Below are positions 1-8,710 of a stretch of 64,000 nt of DNA, one piece after another. The notes under the pieces are model-generated. The model worked only from the letters and a program-made list of their open reading frames with translations. It did no database searches and was not told where the DNA came from. Within the stretch, counting starts at the first letter, position 1. Each line of letters begins with the position of its first letter. Made by a program: the position numbers and the translations under genes. Source of the stretch: Pseudomonas sp. MUP55 (GTDB lineage: Bacteria; Pseudomonadota; Gammaproteobacteria; Pseudomonadales; Pseudomonadaceae); the NCBI RefSeq assembly GCF_034043515.1, contig NZ_CP138214.1:5773501-5837500 (forward strand), read 5' to 3'.

Positions 1-1361
1 TGCGCGAAAGCATGCGCTCGCTGCGCGCACCCGCCATGCCCAAAGCCACGCGTTTGCCCGCGCAGTACCTGGCCAACCTGGGGTTCGCACCCACCGGCGC
101 CCAGCAGCGTGTCGGCAACGAAATCGCCTACGACCTCAGCCAGCAGGAACCGATGCTGCGCCTGATCCAGGGCGATGTGGGCGCGGGCAAGACCGTGGTC
201 GCCGCCCTCGCCGCCTTGCAGGCTCTGGAAGCCGGTTATCAGGTAGCGCTGATGGCGCCGACGGAAATTCTCGCGGAACAGCACTTCATCACCTTCAAGC
301 GCTGGCTCGAACCGCTGGGGCTGGAAGTGGCGTGGCTGGCCGGCAAGCTCAAGGGCAAGAACCGTGCGGCCGCGCTGGAGCAGATCGCCGCCGGTGCGCC
401 CATGGTGGTGGGCACCCACGCGTTGTTCCAGGATGAAGTGCAGTTCAAGAACCTCGCGCTGGTGATCATTGATGAACAGCACCGCTTCGGCGTGCAACAG
501 CGCCTGGCCCTGCGCCAGAAAGGCGTTGGCGGGCGCATGAACCCGCATCAGTTGATCATGACCGCCACCCCCATCCCGCGCACGCTGGCAATGAGCGCCT
601 ACGCCGACCTCGACACCTCGATCCTCGACGAACTGCCCCCCGGCCGTACCCCGGTCAACACCGTACTGGTCACCGACACGCGACGCGTCGAAGTGATCGA
701 ACGTGTGCGCGGCGCCTGCGCCGAAGGCCGCCAGGCTTACTGGGTGTGTACGCTGATCGAAGAGTCCGAAGAGCTGACCTGCCAGGCCGCCGAAACCACC
801 TATGAAGACCTCACCAGTGCACTCGGCGAGCTCAAGGTCGGGCTGATCCACGGCCGTATGAAACCTGCGGAAAAAGCCGCGGTGATGGCCGAATTCAAGG
901 CCGGCAACCTGCAACTGCTGGTGGCCACCACGGTGATCGAAGTCGGCGTGGACGTGCCCAACGCCAGCCTGATGATCATTGAAAACCCCGAACGCCTGGG
1001 CCTGGCCCAACTGCACCAATTGCGCGGTCGCGTCGGTCGGGGCAGCGCCGCCAGCCATTGCGTGCTGCTGTATCACCCGCCGCTGTCGCAGATTGGCCGC
1101 CAACGGCTGGGCATCATGCGCGAAACCAACGACGGCTTTGTCATCGCCGAAAAGGACCTGGAGCTGCGCGGCCCGGGGGAAATGCTCGGCACTCGTCAAA
1201 CCGGTTTGCTGCAATTCAAGGTCGCCGACCTGATGCGCGACGCCGACCTGTTGCCCGCTGTGCGCGATGCGGCGCAAGCGCTGCTGGAGCGCTGGCCGGA
1301 GCATGTCAGCCCATTGCTCAACCGCTGGCTGCGACACGGGCAGCAATATGGCCAAGTGTGA
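1..1361 (+). CDS. recG: ATP-dependent DNA helicase RecG (3' part; gene starts outside the window)
   Basis: RecG unwinds branched DNA (replication forks, Holliday junctions) in repair and fork restart. The window opens inside the gene; about 450 of the usual ~690 residues are present, so the N-terminal wedge domain is missing. Visible superfamily 2 motifs are Walker A GDVGAGKT (bases about 174-197), the DEQH box DEQHRFG (about 469-490), motif III TATPIPRT (about 562-585), and the C-terminal helicase motifs GLIHGRMKP and QLRGRVGRG. The reading frame is open from base 3 to the TGA at 1359-1361. The first ATG in view (base 12) is internal and not the start. The HDOD gene follows 77 bases downstream on the same strand, an order known from Pseudomonas core genomes. 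Confidence 0.97.
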   Translation, partial: RESMRSLRAPAMPKATRLPAQYLANLGFAPTGAQQRVGNEIAYDLSQQEPMLRLIQGDVGAGKTVVAALAALQALEAGYQVALMAPTEILAEQHFITFKRWLEPLGLEVAWLAGKLKGKNRAAALEQIAAGAPMVVGTHALFQDEVQFKNLALVIIDEQHRFGVQQRLALRQKGVGGRMNPHQLIMTATPIPRTLAMSAYADLDTSILDELPPGRTPVNTVLVTDTRRVEVIERVRGACAEGRQAYWVCTLIEESEELTCQAAETTYEDLTSALGELKVGLIHGRMKPAEKAAVMAEFKAGNLQLLVATTVIEVGVDVPNASLMIIENPERLGLAQLHQLRGRVGRGSAASHCVLLYHPPLSQIGRQRLGIMRETNDGFVIAEKDLELRGPGEMLGTRQTGLLQFKVADLMRDADLLPAVRDAAQALLERWPEHVSPLLNRWLRHGQQYGQV

Positions 1362-1438
1362 CGCCGGACTCACTTATCCGACCTACACCTGTATCAAGCT
1401 GGTTATACTCCAATGAATGTAAGAAATTGGATCCGGCC

Positions 1439-2839
1439 ATGTCAGAAGTTGCCCTCGCTACAGTCCCACTGACCGCCCCACCGGTCATTCGGGCACTGCT
1501 CGCAAAGCTCGCCATTCCCTACACGGAAGTCATCGAACAGACTGGCCTGAACCCTGCGCGAAAGGTCCAGGCGGTACTGCTCGAAGATGCCGTTGGCGCG
1601 CTCATGGTGCTGTTCCCCCAGAGCCAGTTGCTCGACCTCAACCGCCTCACCGAGCTGACCGGTCGCCGCCTCACGGCCGTGTCCCCGGAGCGCGTCGAGC
1701 GCATGCTGAGCAAACATGACCTGAGCCTGCTGCCGGGCCTGCCGCCACTCACCAGCTCGCCCTGCCTGTACGAAGGCAGTCTGCTCAACGAGCCGAGTCT
1801 ATGGGTGCATTCGGGCGAAGCCGGGTTGCTGCTGGAGATCGCCAGCGAGCACTTCAAGACCCTGCTGACCAAGGCCAGTGCCGCGCAGTTCGGCGAGCCG
1901 CTGAGCAACATTCGCCCCAACCTCGACCGCCCCAATGATGACCGTGAGGAAATCACCCAGGCGATGCAGGCATTCACCGCTCGCCGAATCCAGCAACGCC
2001 TGGAAGCGACCATCGAAATCCCGCCGCTGGCCGACACCGCGCAGAAGATCATCAAACTGCGCGTCGACCCCAACGCGACCATCGACGACATCACCGGCGT
2101 GGTGGAAACCGACCCGGCCCTCGCCGCCCAAGTGGTGAGCTGGGCAGCGTCGCCCTACTACGCGTCGCCGGGCAAGATCCGCTCGGTGGAAGACGCCATC
2201 GTGCGCGTGCTGGGCTTCGATCTGGTGATCAACCTGGCACTGGGCCTGGCTCTGGGCAAAACCCTGAGCCTGCCCAAGGACCGCCCGCACCAGTCCACGC
2301 CGTACTGGCACCAGTCGATCTACACCGCCGCCGTGATCGAAGGCCTGACCCGCGCCATCCCCCGCGCCCAGCGCCCGGAAGCCGGCCTGACCTACCTCGC
2401 AGGCCTGCTGCACAACTTTGGCTACCTGCTGCTGGCCCACGTGTTCCCGCCGCACTTCTCGCTGATCTGCCGCCACCTGGAGGTCAATCCGCACCTGTGC
2501 CACAGCTACGTGGAACAACACCTGCTGGGTATCAGCCGCGAGCAGATCGGCGCCTGGCTGATGCGCTACTGGGACATGCCGGACGAACTGTCCACCGCCC
2601 TGCGCTTCCAGCACGACCCGACCTATGACGGGCAGTACGCCGAGTACCCGAACCTGGTGTGCCTGGCCGTGCGCCTGTTGCGCAGCCGAGGCATCGGTTC
2701 CGGGCCGGATGAAACCATCCCGGATGCGCTGCTCGATCGCCTGGGCTTGAGCCGTGAAAAGGCTGAGGAAGTGGTAGGCAAGGTGCTGGATGCAGAGGTG
2801 CTGTTGCGCGAGCTGGCGTCCCAGTTCACTCAGCCCTGA
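1439..2839 (+). CDS. YbaK-like aminoacyl-tRNA deacylase domain fused to HDOD domain
   Basis: This 466-residue protein has two domains. Residues about 10-150 resemble the YbaK/ProX fold, which hydrolyses mischarged aminoacyl-tRNA. Residues about 185-400 form an HDOD domain, a catalytically degenerate HD-type module found in bacterial signalling proteins (IEIPPLADTAQKII near its start, and the helical segment with GLLHNFGYLLL). The ATG at 1439 is chosen because homology begins there (MSEVALATVPLTAPP); the frame is open further upstream but that part only overlaps recG in another frame. No strong ribosome binding site is visible. Whether the YbaK part still acts on tRNA cannot be read from sequence. 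The fusion is common in Pseudomonas; its signalling output is unknown to me. Confidence 0.85.
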   Translation: MSEVALATVPLTAPPVIRALLAKLAIPYTEVIEQTGLNPARKVQAVLLEDAVGALMVLFPQSQLLDLNRLTELTGRRLTAVSPERVERMLSKHDLSLLPGLPPLTSSPCLYEGSLLNEPSLWVHSGEAGLLLEIASEHFKTLLTKASAAQFGEPLSNIRPNLDRPNDDREEITQAMQAFTARRIQQRLEATIEIPPLADTAQKIIKLRVDPNATIDDITGVVETDPALAAQVVSWAASPYYASPGKIRSVEDAIVRVLGFDLVINLALGLALGKTLSLPKDRPHQSTPYWHQSIYTAAVIEGLTRAIPRAQRPEAGLTYLAGLLHNFGYLLLAHVFPPHFSLICRHLEVNPHLCHSYVEQHLLGISREQIGAWLMRYWDMPDELSTALRFQHDPTYDGQYAEYPNLVCLAVRLLRSRGIGSGPDETIPDALLDRLGLSREKAEEVVGKVLDAEVLLRELASQFTQP

Positions 2840-2840
2840 C

Positions 2841-2904
2841 AGCAGCTGCAAGCTTCAAGTAGTCAGCTTCAAGCTCGCAGCTTGTAGCTCATCGCTTGGA
2901 GCTG
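2841..2904. repeat. AGCTTGCAGCTTG-type interspersed repeat copy
   Basis: A short tract built from CAAGCTT/AAGCTTG and GCAGCTTG words in both orientations lies between the convergent HDOD gene and the gene at 2889, overlapping the latter's 3' end. Similar tracts recur at 52168-52258, 57126-57222 and 58070-58148, so it belongs to a dispersed family and is not a one-off terminator. Confidence 0.6.
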
Positions 2905-3269
2905 CGTTTGCGCTTCAAATACTTGGTCAACCCCTGAAACCAGATCACCAGCGCCGGGTTGCCCTTGATCTGGATCGACTTGTCCTGAATTCCCGTCATG
3001 AACGCCAGTTGCTTGTTCCTGGCCTGCATCGTGGCGAAGCCGTAGGCGGCATCCTTGAACGCAATCGCGAACGCCGGCGCTGGGTGTACACCCGAGCGGC
3101 TGGTGATGCGCTGGTCTTTGACGATGAAGTGACGGGCAACCTTGCCGTCGAGGGTCTGCAACTGAAAGGCCAGGTCTTTGTCACCTAGCTGCTGCTGGAA
3201 GGCGGGGTTGGTGCGGCTGGCTTTGCCCATCATCAGGCCCAGCACCCACAGGAGAAGACGAAATTTCAT
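2889..3269 (-). CDS. Small conserved protein with N-terminal hydrophobic segment, possibly SCP-2-like
   Basis: This is a 126-residue protein with a hydrophobic start (MKFRLLLWVLGLMMGKASRTN) that could be a membrane anchor or uncleaved signal. The body, with motifs such as LAFQLQTLDGKVARHF, the FKDAAYGFATM region, IQIKGNPALVIWF and a very basic tail (KYLKRKRSSKR), resembles sterol-carrier-protein-2-like bacterial proteins. That likeness is inference and the ligand is unknown. The ATG at 3269 has GAGG about 10 bases upstream. It is convergent with the HDOD gene. In P. aeruginosa the equivalent gene sits directly before the HU gene; here the T6SS/Rhs island separates them. Confidence 0.75.
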   Translation of the reverse strand: MKFRLLLWVLGLMMGKASRTNPAFQQQLGDKDLAFQLQTLDGKVARHFIVKDQRITSRSGVHPAPAFAIAFKDAAYGFATMQARNKQLAFMTGIQDKSIQIKGNPALVIWFQGLTKYLKRKRSSKR

Positions 3270-3581
3270 AGATGCACAGCCTCAGAAAAATGAACGGCCG
3301 GCGCAGTTTAGCGATTCGGATATGGAACACCAACACTGTTTCGTATAAGCGACGACCCCACCTTCACATCAAGCGCTAATGACTGACAAGTCACAATTAA
3401 ACCCTTCACTCCTGCTCAAATATCAAGCCCGGCTCGAACATTTCGCCATAAACCTTATTCCAAACTCGTATTGCAAACTGTCAACAATCACAGTGATGTG
3501 CTATGTGCCGCAATGATTAAAGTGACCTCGGAAGTATCAATCACTCACCCCAGAGTCATCCATGATTAAGAGGGCTTTGAT
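3270..3581. other. AT-rich intergenic region at the left edge of the island
   Basis: About 310 bases lie between two divergently oriented genes. Base composition drops well below that of the neighbours. The only assignable signal is a ribosome binding site, AAGAGGG at about 3568-3574, for the gene at 3582. Promoters for both flanking genes should lie here but I cannot place them. I see no direct repeat, tRNA fragment or integrase remnant to mark an insertion point. Confidence 0.5.
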
Positions 3582-4034
3582 ATGCAAAAAACTACAGCTT
3601 CGCCGAAGTTCCTGCACGGACATCATAACGCTACGAAAACCAAAGGCTCGCTGAGTATCGCCATAGGCATGATCCCCCTTCCCCCGTTCGAGAAGTTCAG
3701 TGCGACTGAAAATATACTCATGCGATACAACGAGGATTATCTTGAAGTAAGGGCGTATGTCGATGACTACCCTCACTTGAGTTTCTGGATTTTAATTCAC
3801 ACTGACGATCTATACGACGCACAAACACTACCGGTACAACCTGATGGGATTCCCGGAACAGCTTATGCCGGCTTTATGGCCAATGAGTTATACAACGGTA
3901 ATCAAGGACAACTTGTATATTGCTACGATGAAGCAACGCAAGTACTGGAAGGTACGTTGCACTTTGACGCTTCGCCTTACCGGTTTACCGGTGGCAAATT
4001 CCGCATCAAGGGCCTGAACCCCCCTGTGAGATAA
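3582..4034 (+). CDS. Hypothetical protein, AT-rich, next to the T6SS cluster
   Basis: I do not recognise this 150-residue protein. There is no signal peptide and no membrane helix. The sequence alternates short hydrophobic and polar stretches rich in Tyr, Phe, Asp and Gly (GSLSIAIGMIPLPP; YLEVRAYVDDYPHLSFWILI; EGTLHFDASPYRFTGGKFRIKG), which suggests a compact beta-rich fold, perhaps lipocalin- or Avidin-like; this is only a guess. AAGAGGG lies 7 bases before the ATG. Base composition is clearly lower in GC than tagQ and recG, a sign of acquisition. It is followed by a strong bidirectional terminator and then converges on tagQ. A role as an accessory T6SS protein or effector is possible from position alone. 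Confidence 0.65.
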   Translation: MQKTTASPKFLHGHHNATKTKGSLSIAIGMIPLPPFEKFSATENILMRYNEDYLEVRAYVDDYPHLSFWILIHTDDLYDAQTLPVQPDGIPGTAYAGFMANELYNGNQGQLVYCYDEATQVLEGTLHFDASPYRFTGGKFRIKGLNPPVR

Positions 4035-4050
4035 ATGTGTCGGTGCATAT

Positions 4051-4084
4051 AAAAAACGCCAGTCGGTTAGCCCGACTGGCGTTT
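4051..4084. terminator. Bidirectional rho-independent terminator
   Basis: A 12-base perfect stem (AACGCCAGTCGG, 4055-4066, pairing with 4072-4083) with a 5-base loop is preceded by an A run and followed by TTTC. It lies between the convergent 3582 gene and tagQ and can serve both. Confidence 0.85.
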
Positions 4085-4108
4085 CATGTTGCTACGACAA
4101 AAGCTTGA

Positions 4109-5032
4109 TTAAACGTTAGGGCAAGGCACCGGTGCCCAGTCGGCCAGGTTCGGATCGCGGCAGGTGCCTTCGATCTGAGTCTTGCCGGCAGTGACGACCT
4201 GCTTGCTTTCAGCTTGCTTGGCCTGGACGGTCTGGATGCTCCGCTCGGTGGTCACCGCTTCTTTCGGCACGGTCGGGAGGACTTGCTTCTTGGCCGGCTT
4301 GACGGCTTTCTTGCCTTTGGCCGGAGCGACCACTGGCGTGGTGTCGGCGGTGGCCACGGTGACGACGTCGCTACGCTGCACGCCAACCTGCTGCAGGTCT
4401 TTCTCATAGGCCTCGGTGTAGTTGTTCAGGTCTTCGCTGGCTTTGCCGTTGACCGCAACGATCAGGTCATTGGATTCCTTGAGGCCCGCAACGATTTCCG
4501 CCAGGCGCTTGCGGCCTTCGGTGTCGTTGACGGTCTTGGCCTTGCGGTCTGCCACCAGCTTGGTGAATGCGCTCTGGTAGCACTGCTGCGATGCCTTGGC
4601 GTAGGCGGTGCTGCGGTCGATGTCCGACGCGCTTTTGTTGAAGTCGGTGGAGTAGGAAGCGATGCGCTGGTTGTCATCGCTGATCTGCTTCTGACGCTCG
4701 GTGTAGTAGCCCGCTGCGCCACCCGCCAGGGCGCCGCCCGCTGCACCGATCGCGGCGTTACGGCCGCGCTTTTCCTTGTCGCCGGTCAGGGCGCCCAGCA
4801 GTGCACCACCGGCTGCGCCGATGGCGGCACCGGTCACGACCGACTTGGTCATGTTCGAGTCGGTAGCGCGCAGGTGCTGCACGGGCTCGTAGCAGTTGGG
4901 GTAGTACTCAACCTTGGTGCTCGACGCGACCTTGGACGCAGGCGACGTAGCGCAACCGGTCAACACGGTGCTGAAACCGGCCGCGATCAGCAGCAGGTGA
5001 CGCTTGGAAACCGACTTACGGGAAAAAAGCAT
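4109..5032 (-). CDS. tagQ: T6SS-associated outer-membrane lipoprotein TagQ
   Basis: TagQ is the outer-membrane lipoprotein that holds TagR at the membrane in the TagQRST signalling relay upstream of the kinase PpkA in H1-type T6SS. The protein (307 residues) has a lipoprotein signal ending in a lipobox (TVLTGCATSP; Cys about residue 26), a glycine-zipper region (repeated GAAIGAAGGA-type motifs separated by a charged GDKEKRGRN segment, residues about 68-110), then a helical part and an Ala/Lys/Val-rich linker. I chose the ATG at 5032 (MLFSRKSVSKR) over the one at 5068 because the signal peptide then has a normal length. It is the last gene of the leftward operon, 84 bases after tagR, and ends before a strong terminator. 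Confidence 0.85.
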   Translation of the reverse strand: MLFSRKSVSKRHLLLIAAGFSTVLTGCATSPASKVASSTKVEYYPNCYEPVQHLRATDSNMTKSVVTGAAIGAAGGALLGALTGDKEKRGRNAAIGAAGGALAGGAAGYYTERQKQISDDNQRIASYSTDFNKSASDIDRSTAYAKASQQCYQSAFTKLVADRKAKTVNDTEGRKRLAEIVAGLKESNDLIVAVNGKASEDLNNYTEAYEKDLQQVGVQRSDVVTVATADTTPVVAPAKGKKAVKPAKKQVLPTVPKEAVTTERSIQTVQAKQAESKQVVTAGKTQIEGTCRDPNLADWAPVPCPNV

Positions 5033-5116
5033 AGGTGTGATCTCGATTAAGTTTGACTTGCCCAGCACGGCCCACCGCCGCCTGAGTCCCTTCCAAGCTC
5101 GCTAGACAGCCAACGA

Positions 5117-6829
5117 TCAAGACCGCTGACCGCTCGCTGCGAGCAATTCCTTCAAGATCGTTGCCGGGTCGGCCCGCTGTTGCTTGCGGTAGTTGCCGAC
5201 ATGGCGAACGAACAGTGTCGCGCGCGTCACCAGGCTCTTGCCGAGCACTGGCTTGCGATCCAACTCTTCCTTGATTCGTTGAAACTGTGCCTGGATCACC
5301 GCATCGGTGTAGCGCGTGCCGGTGGCCAGGTTGTCGATGTAGATCGCCACGGCGCCGTCCAGCGCACTGCGCCCGTTGGCAATGGCCATGTCGAACAACT
5401 GCGCGCTGGCCTGGTCCTTGTTGTCCACGGCCTGCTGGCGACTCTTCTGCAGGTTGGCCAGGCGGATGTTGTAGTTGCTGATGGTCTCGGCCACCAGCGC
5501 GGCGGACTGGATCAGGTTGCCCGCCGCTTCTTCGCGCTGCTGGGCGATCAGCGAAACGTTGCGCTTGAGCTCTTCGTTGACCAAGCCCAGTTCGGCTTGC
5601 AGCTTGGGGTCGACGCTGGCCGCGATGATGCTGTCCAGGCGCTTGGTCGGGTCCTGGGCGTCGTCGATGGCGTCGGTCAGCGACGCCAGGCGGCCTTCTT
5701 TCTGCCACTGCGCAAACAGCTCCTTGTAGCGTGAGCGCGGCGCCGACAGCGCGCCAATCGCGACGCGAAAGCCGGTGGTCTCGTTGCTTTGCTCGGTGCC
5801 ATCGGCGGCAAACAGCGGGTACTCGCGGCGCATGCCGGTGAATAACGTGCCTTCGCCCTCCAGGTAGTTGCCGCCCTTGACCACGAAGCCGCCATAGGTG
5901 CCCTGGCGGCGCCCGGCATGAACGAGTTGGAAGGATTCCTGAACCATTTCCGCAGCGTTGCCGATCACGTCGAACATACCAATCGGGTTGGGCAGCTTGG
6001 TGCCGATGGGCATCAGCCGCGCGGCCTGGCCGGTGCCGCCGGCGACCTGGTTGAACACCGCGTAATCGCTCAGTGGCCCGTCGCTTTCACTGCCCTCGAC
6101 GCGGCGTGGAAACAGGCGCCCTTCCAGGTCCTGGCGACTCACCACCTGGCCACCACGGGCGGCGAATTCCCATTCCACCTCGGTGGGCAAGCGCACAAAA
6201 CCCAAGCCGCCGTCTTCGGCCGAGGCGCCGCGACCACTGACCGGCAGCAACTCGCGGTGGTATTTCATCAGCCAGGCGCTGTACACCGCCGAAAAACGCT
6301 CGGCCTCAAAGCGTGACAGTTTCACTTTCGGCAAGCGCCCGGCCATGCCGGTGGGCGCATCACAGGCCGGCGCCGGCTCGCCGCTGGCCAGCGACTGGGC
6401 CTGGGACATCACCTGGGCGTACTGGCGGGCGGTCACTTCGTACTTGCCGATGAAATACAGCATGGGCTTGAGCGGGGTCTTGGCGTCCGCCTTCGGCATC
6501 AGCGGCGCGATCACGCTGCTCCAGTCCTTGGGCAGGTCCTTGAGGGTGAACTGGCCGTTGATGAAGTCACGCCGGTAACCGGAGATGAACGACTGCTGAT
6601 AGCCCGCCTCGCCTTCGGCAAAGGGATAGCCGAGGTTGACCTCACGGTCGTCCAGGGTGCCCTGGGCCAGCACATAGGCGTAGCGGAACACCATGTTGCC
6701 TTCGCACGGCAGCGGCAGGCTCACGTCGTCCGGCAACGGCTTGGGGTTGTCCAGCTTGTCGCTTGCCTCATCGGCCCAGGCCAGCGAGGCCAGGCTCAGC
6801 GCCACACAGGCGCCCACTAACTTAAACAT
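5117..6829 (-). CDS. tagR: TagR, FGE-sulfatase-fold periplasmic activator of PpkA
   Basis: In P. aeruginosa TagR is a periplasmic protein that promotes PpkA activation and hence T6SS firing. This 570-residue protein begins with a cleavable signal (MFKLVGACVALSLASLAWA) and has a formylglycine-generating-enzyme-like domain from about residue 130 to 390: GKYEVTARQYAQVM, RLPTEVEWEFAARGG, GMFDVIGNAAEMVQESF, then KGGNYLEGEG and TGFRVAIG. A long helical C-terminal region rich in Ala, Gln and Glu follows (about 400-570). The start at 6829 overlaps the end of tagS by 8 bases (ATGTTTAA) and follows GAAGGA at good spacing; the longer open frame to 6955 only shadows tagS. The fold is known in TagR without sulfatase-activating chemistry. 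Confidence 0.9.
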   Translation of the reverse strand: MFKLVGACVALSLASLAWADEASDKLDNPKPLPDDVSLPLPCEGNMVFRYAYVLAQGTLDDREVNLGYPFAEGEAGYQQSFISGYRRDFINGQFTLKDLPKDWSSVIAPLMPKADAKTPLKPMLYFIGKYEVTARQYAQVMSQAQSLASGEPAPACDAPTGMAGRLPKVKLSRFEAERFSAVYSAWLMKYHRELLPVSGRGASAEDGGLGFVRLPTEVEWEFAARGGQVVSRQDLEGRLFPRRVEGSESDGPLSDYAVFNQVAGGTGQAARLMPIGTKLPNPIGMFDVIGNAAEMVQESFQLVHAGRRQGTYGGFVVKGGNYLEGEGTLFTGMRREYPLFAADGTEQSNETTGFRVAIGALSAPRSRYKELFAQWQKEGRLASLTDAIDDAQDPTKRLDSIIAASVDPKLQAELGLVNEELKRNVSLIAQQREEAAGNLIQSAALVAETISNYNIRLANLQKSRQQAVDNKDQASAQLFDMAIANGRSALDGAVAIYIDNLATGTRYTDAVIQAQFQRIKEELDRKPVLGKSLVTRATLFVRHVGNYRKQQRADPATILKELLAASGQRS

Positions 6830-8006
6830 CTCTGATTCCTTCAGAAGCCTGAATACGCGCCACTCGCCAACCGCCACAGGCCGCCGCCACGGCGCTGACG
6901 CCGAGGACAGCCGCCAGAGCCAGGCCGTAGTGACGCGCCAAAAGATGGCTGGCATGTTCGCCCGGCACCTGCACGAATAGCTTATTCACAGCGGTTTCGG
7001 CCAGGCCATACAGCCCGGCACTGAGCACGGCGGCAACACTCGCGCTGTACAGCGCCTGCATCACCACGAACACCAACAGCGCGGCCGTGGAAAAGCCCAA
7101 CAGGCGCAACACCGACAACTCCCGACGCTTGCGCGCCACCGCAGCCAGCGCCCCGGCGAACGTCGCCGCAAACGCACCGGCCGACGCCAACCCGCAGATG
7201 ATCCAGAATACGATCGACAGGTTGCGACTCAACGACTGCACCTGGGCGATGGTTTGCGCCTGGGTCGACACCAGCACCTGCTGCCCGGCGAAGTACAGGC
7301 GCAGCGGTTCCACGTCGGTGAGCGTGCGCGCATACAAGCGAAACGCCGGATACACCCGCTGCTCGCCCACCCCGACCGCTTCACCTTCCCACTGCAGCGC
7401 CGGCACCGCGCGGCCATCGCGATAATCCTCCACCGCCTCCAGCAACGCCAAGTCAGCAAACAGCCCGTCACGGGCAAAGGCCTCCAGCGGCAATACCGCC
7501 AGCACCTGCACCCGCGTGCGCTGCGCCTCGACGCGCCCTGCCAGTTGCCGCGCAAAGCGGGTCTCCAGCCAGTCGCCGGGCCGCGCCGCAAGCTTCTCGG
7601 CGGCGGTATGGCTGAGCACGATCTGGTCCAGGCCCTTGGGCATCGGCAAGCCAGCCAGCAACGGGTCGCCCGGCGCGGTGGGCAGCATTTCCAATACCAA
7701 CGCGCCCACCTGCGCGGTCGCCGCGATCTGCCGCGTACGCGGTATGGCGAACGCCACATCGCTGCGCTGGCCCAGTTGCTCGACCCAGGCGCTGCTGAAT
7801 CGACCACCGCCCAACGGAATGATTTCACGGGTAGCCGGGTCGGTCTCCAAGCGTTCGGTCAAACTGCTAACCAGTCCAAATTTCAGCCCAAATAACACCA
7901 GCAATGGCGCGATAACGGCCACCAGCGCCAGCACCGAGCAGGCCGACAGCCACGCATCGTTGCGGTAGTCCTGCCAGGCGAGCGACGCAACCAGGCCGAT
8001 GCGCAT
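6822..8006 (-). CDS. tagS: TagS, FtsX-like inner-membrane permease subunit
   Basis: TagS is the membrane partner of the ATPase TagT in the TagTS ABC complex that signals to PpkA. The 394-residue protein has the FtsX/MacB layout: one N-terminal membrane segment (SVLALVAVIAPLLVLFGLKF, about 24-43), a periplasmic domain of about 200 residues, and three C-terminal segments (about 263-290, 305-335 and 365-385). The ATG at 8006 is preferred over the GTG at 8012: it overlaps the tagT stop as TGATG and has GGAGGTG at ideal distance. It sits between tagT and tagR with short overlaps, indicating translational coupling. Confidence 0.88.
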   Translation of the reverse strand: MRIGLVASLAWQDYRNDAWLSACSVLALVAVIAPLLVLFGLKFGLVSSLTERLETDPATREIIPLGGGRFSSAWVEQLGQRSDVAFAIPRTRQIAATAQVGALVLEMLPTAPGDPLLAGLPMPKGLDQIVLSHTAAEKLAARPGDWLETRFARQLAGRVEAQRTRVQVLAVLPLEAFARDGLFADLALLEAVEDYRDGRAVPALQWEGEAVGVGEQRVYPAFRLYARTLTDVEPLRLYFAGQQVLVSTQAQTIAQVQSLSRNLSIVFWIICGLASAGAFAATFAGALAAVARKRRELSVLRLLGFSTAALLVFVVMQALYSASVAAVLSAGLYGLAETAVNKLFVQVPGEHASHLLARHYGLALAAVLGVSAVAAACGGWRVARIQASEGIRDV

Positions 8007-8710
8007 CAGCACACCTCCCCGAGCGTCGCGGTGACGCCGCCATCCGCATCGCGACGGCAGCCGATGCGGCGCACCTGCAAGCCACTGGCGCGAGCCAGGG
8101 GTTCATCATGCGTGGCAATCACGCAGGCGGCGCGGTGTTCGCGAGCCTGGGCCAGCAGGGTCTGCATCACGCGCTCGGCATTGAGCGGGTCCAGGGACGC
8201 GGTCGGCTCGTCGGCCAGCACCAGTTGCGGTGCGTGGGCCAGGGCGCGGGCGCAGCTCACGCGTTGGCGCTGGCCCACCGACAAGGCGGCCGGAGGCTTG
8301 TTCAACTGGTCGCTGATTTCCAATAGCGCAGCCAGGCGCGCCACGCTGCCGTCGTCCTTCAAGCCCAGCAATTGGCGGGACAAGGCAATGTTGCCGCGCA
8401 CATCGAGAAACCCCAGCAGCCCGCCGGTTTGCAGCACATAGCCCAGATGCCGGCTGCGCAACCTTGCCAGGGCGCTTTGCCCATCCGCGCGCCAGAGCGC
8501 GCCGATATCGACCTGGTTGAACTCGAACTGCCCGCTCCGATCCGGCGCCAACACCAGCGCCAGCATATCCAGCAAGGTGCTCTTGCCGCAGCCGCTGGGC
8601 CCGACAATCGCCAGTTGCTCACCGGCACGCAGCTGCAGCGTCGGAATCACCAGGCTGTAGCGCTGGCTGCCGACGCCCCGGCTCTTGTGCACCGCGTTCA
8701 GGCTCAGCAT
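8006..8710 (-). CDS. tagT: TagT, ABC transporter ATPase
   Basis: This 234-residue nucleotide-binding subunit pairs with TagS in the LolD/MacB-type family. Visible motifs are Walker [10 protein letters not shown] (about 37-45), Q-loop VLQTGG, signature LSVGQRQRVSCARAL (variant LSVGQ in place of LSGGQ), Walker B LVLADEPTASLD and the switch His in VIATHDEPLA. The ATG at 8710 overlaps the ppkA stop (TGATG); a GTG one codon earlier is the alternative. The context tagR-tagS-tagT-ppkA matches the P. aeruginosa H1 cluster, where TagT has been shown to be an active ATPase. Confidence 0.9.
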   Translation of the reverse strand: MLSLNAVHKSRGVGSQRYSLVIPTLQLRAGEQLAIVGPSGCGKSTLLDMLALVLAPDRSGQFEFNQVDIGALWRADGQSALARLRSRHLGYVLQTGGLLGFLDVRGNIALSRQLLGLKDDGSVARLAALLEISDQLNKPPAALSVGQRQRVSCARALAHAPQLVLADEPTASLDPLNAERVMQTLLAQAREHRAACVIATHDEPLARASGLQVRRIGCRRDADGGVTATLGEVC

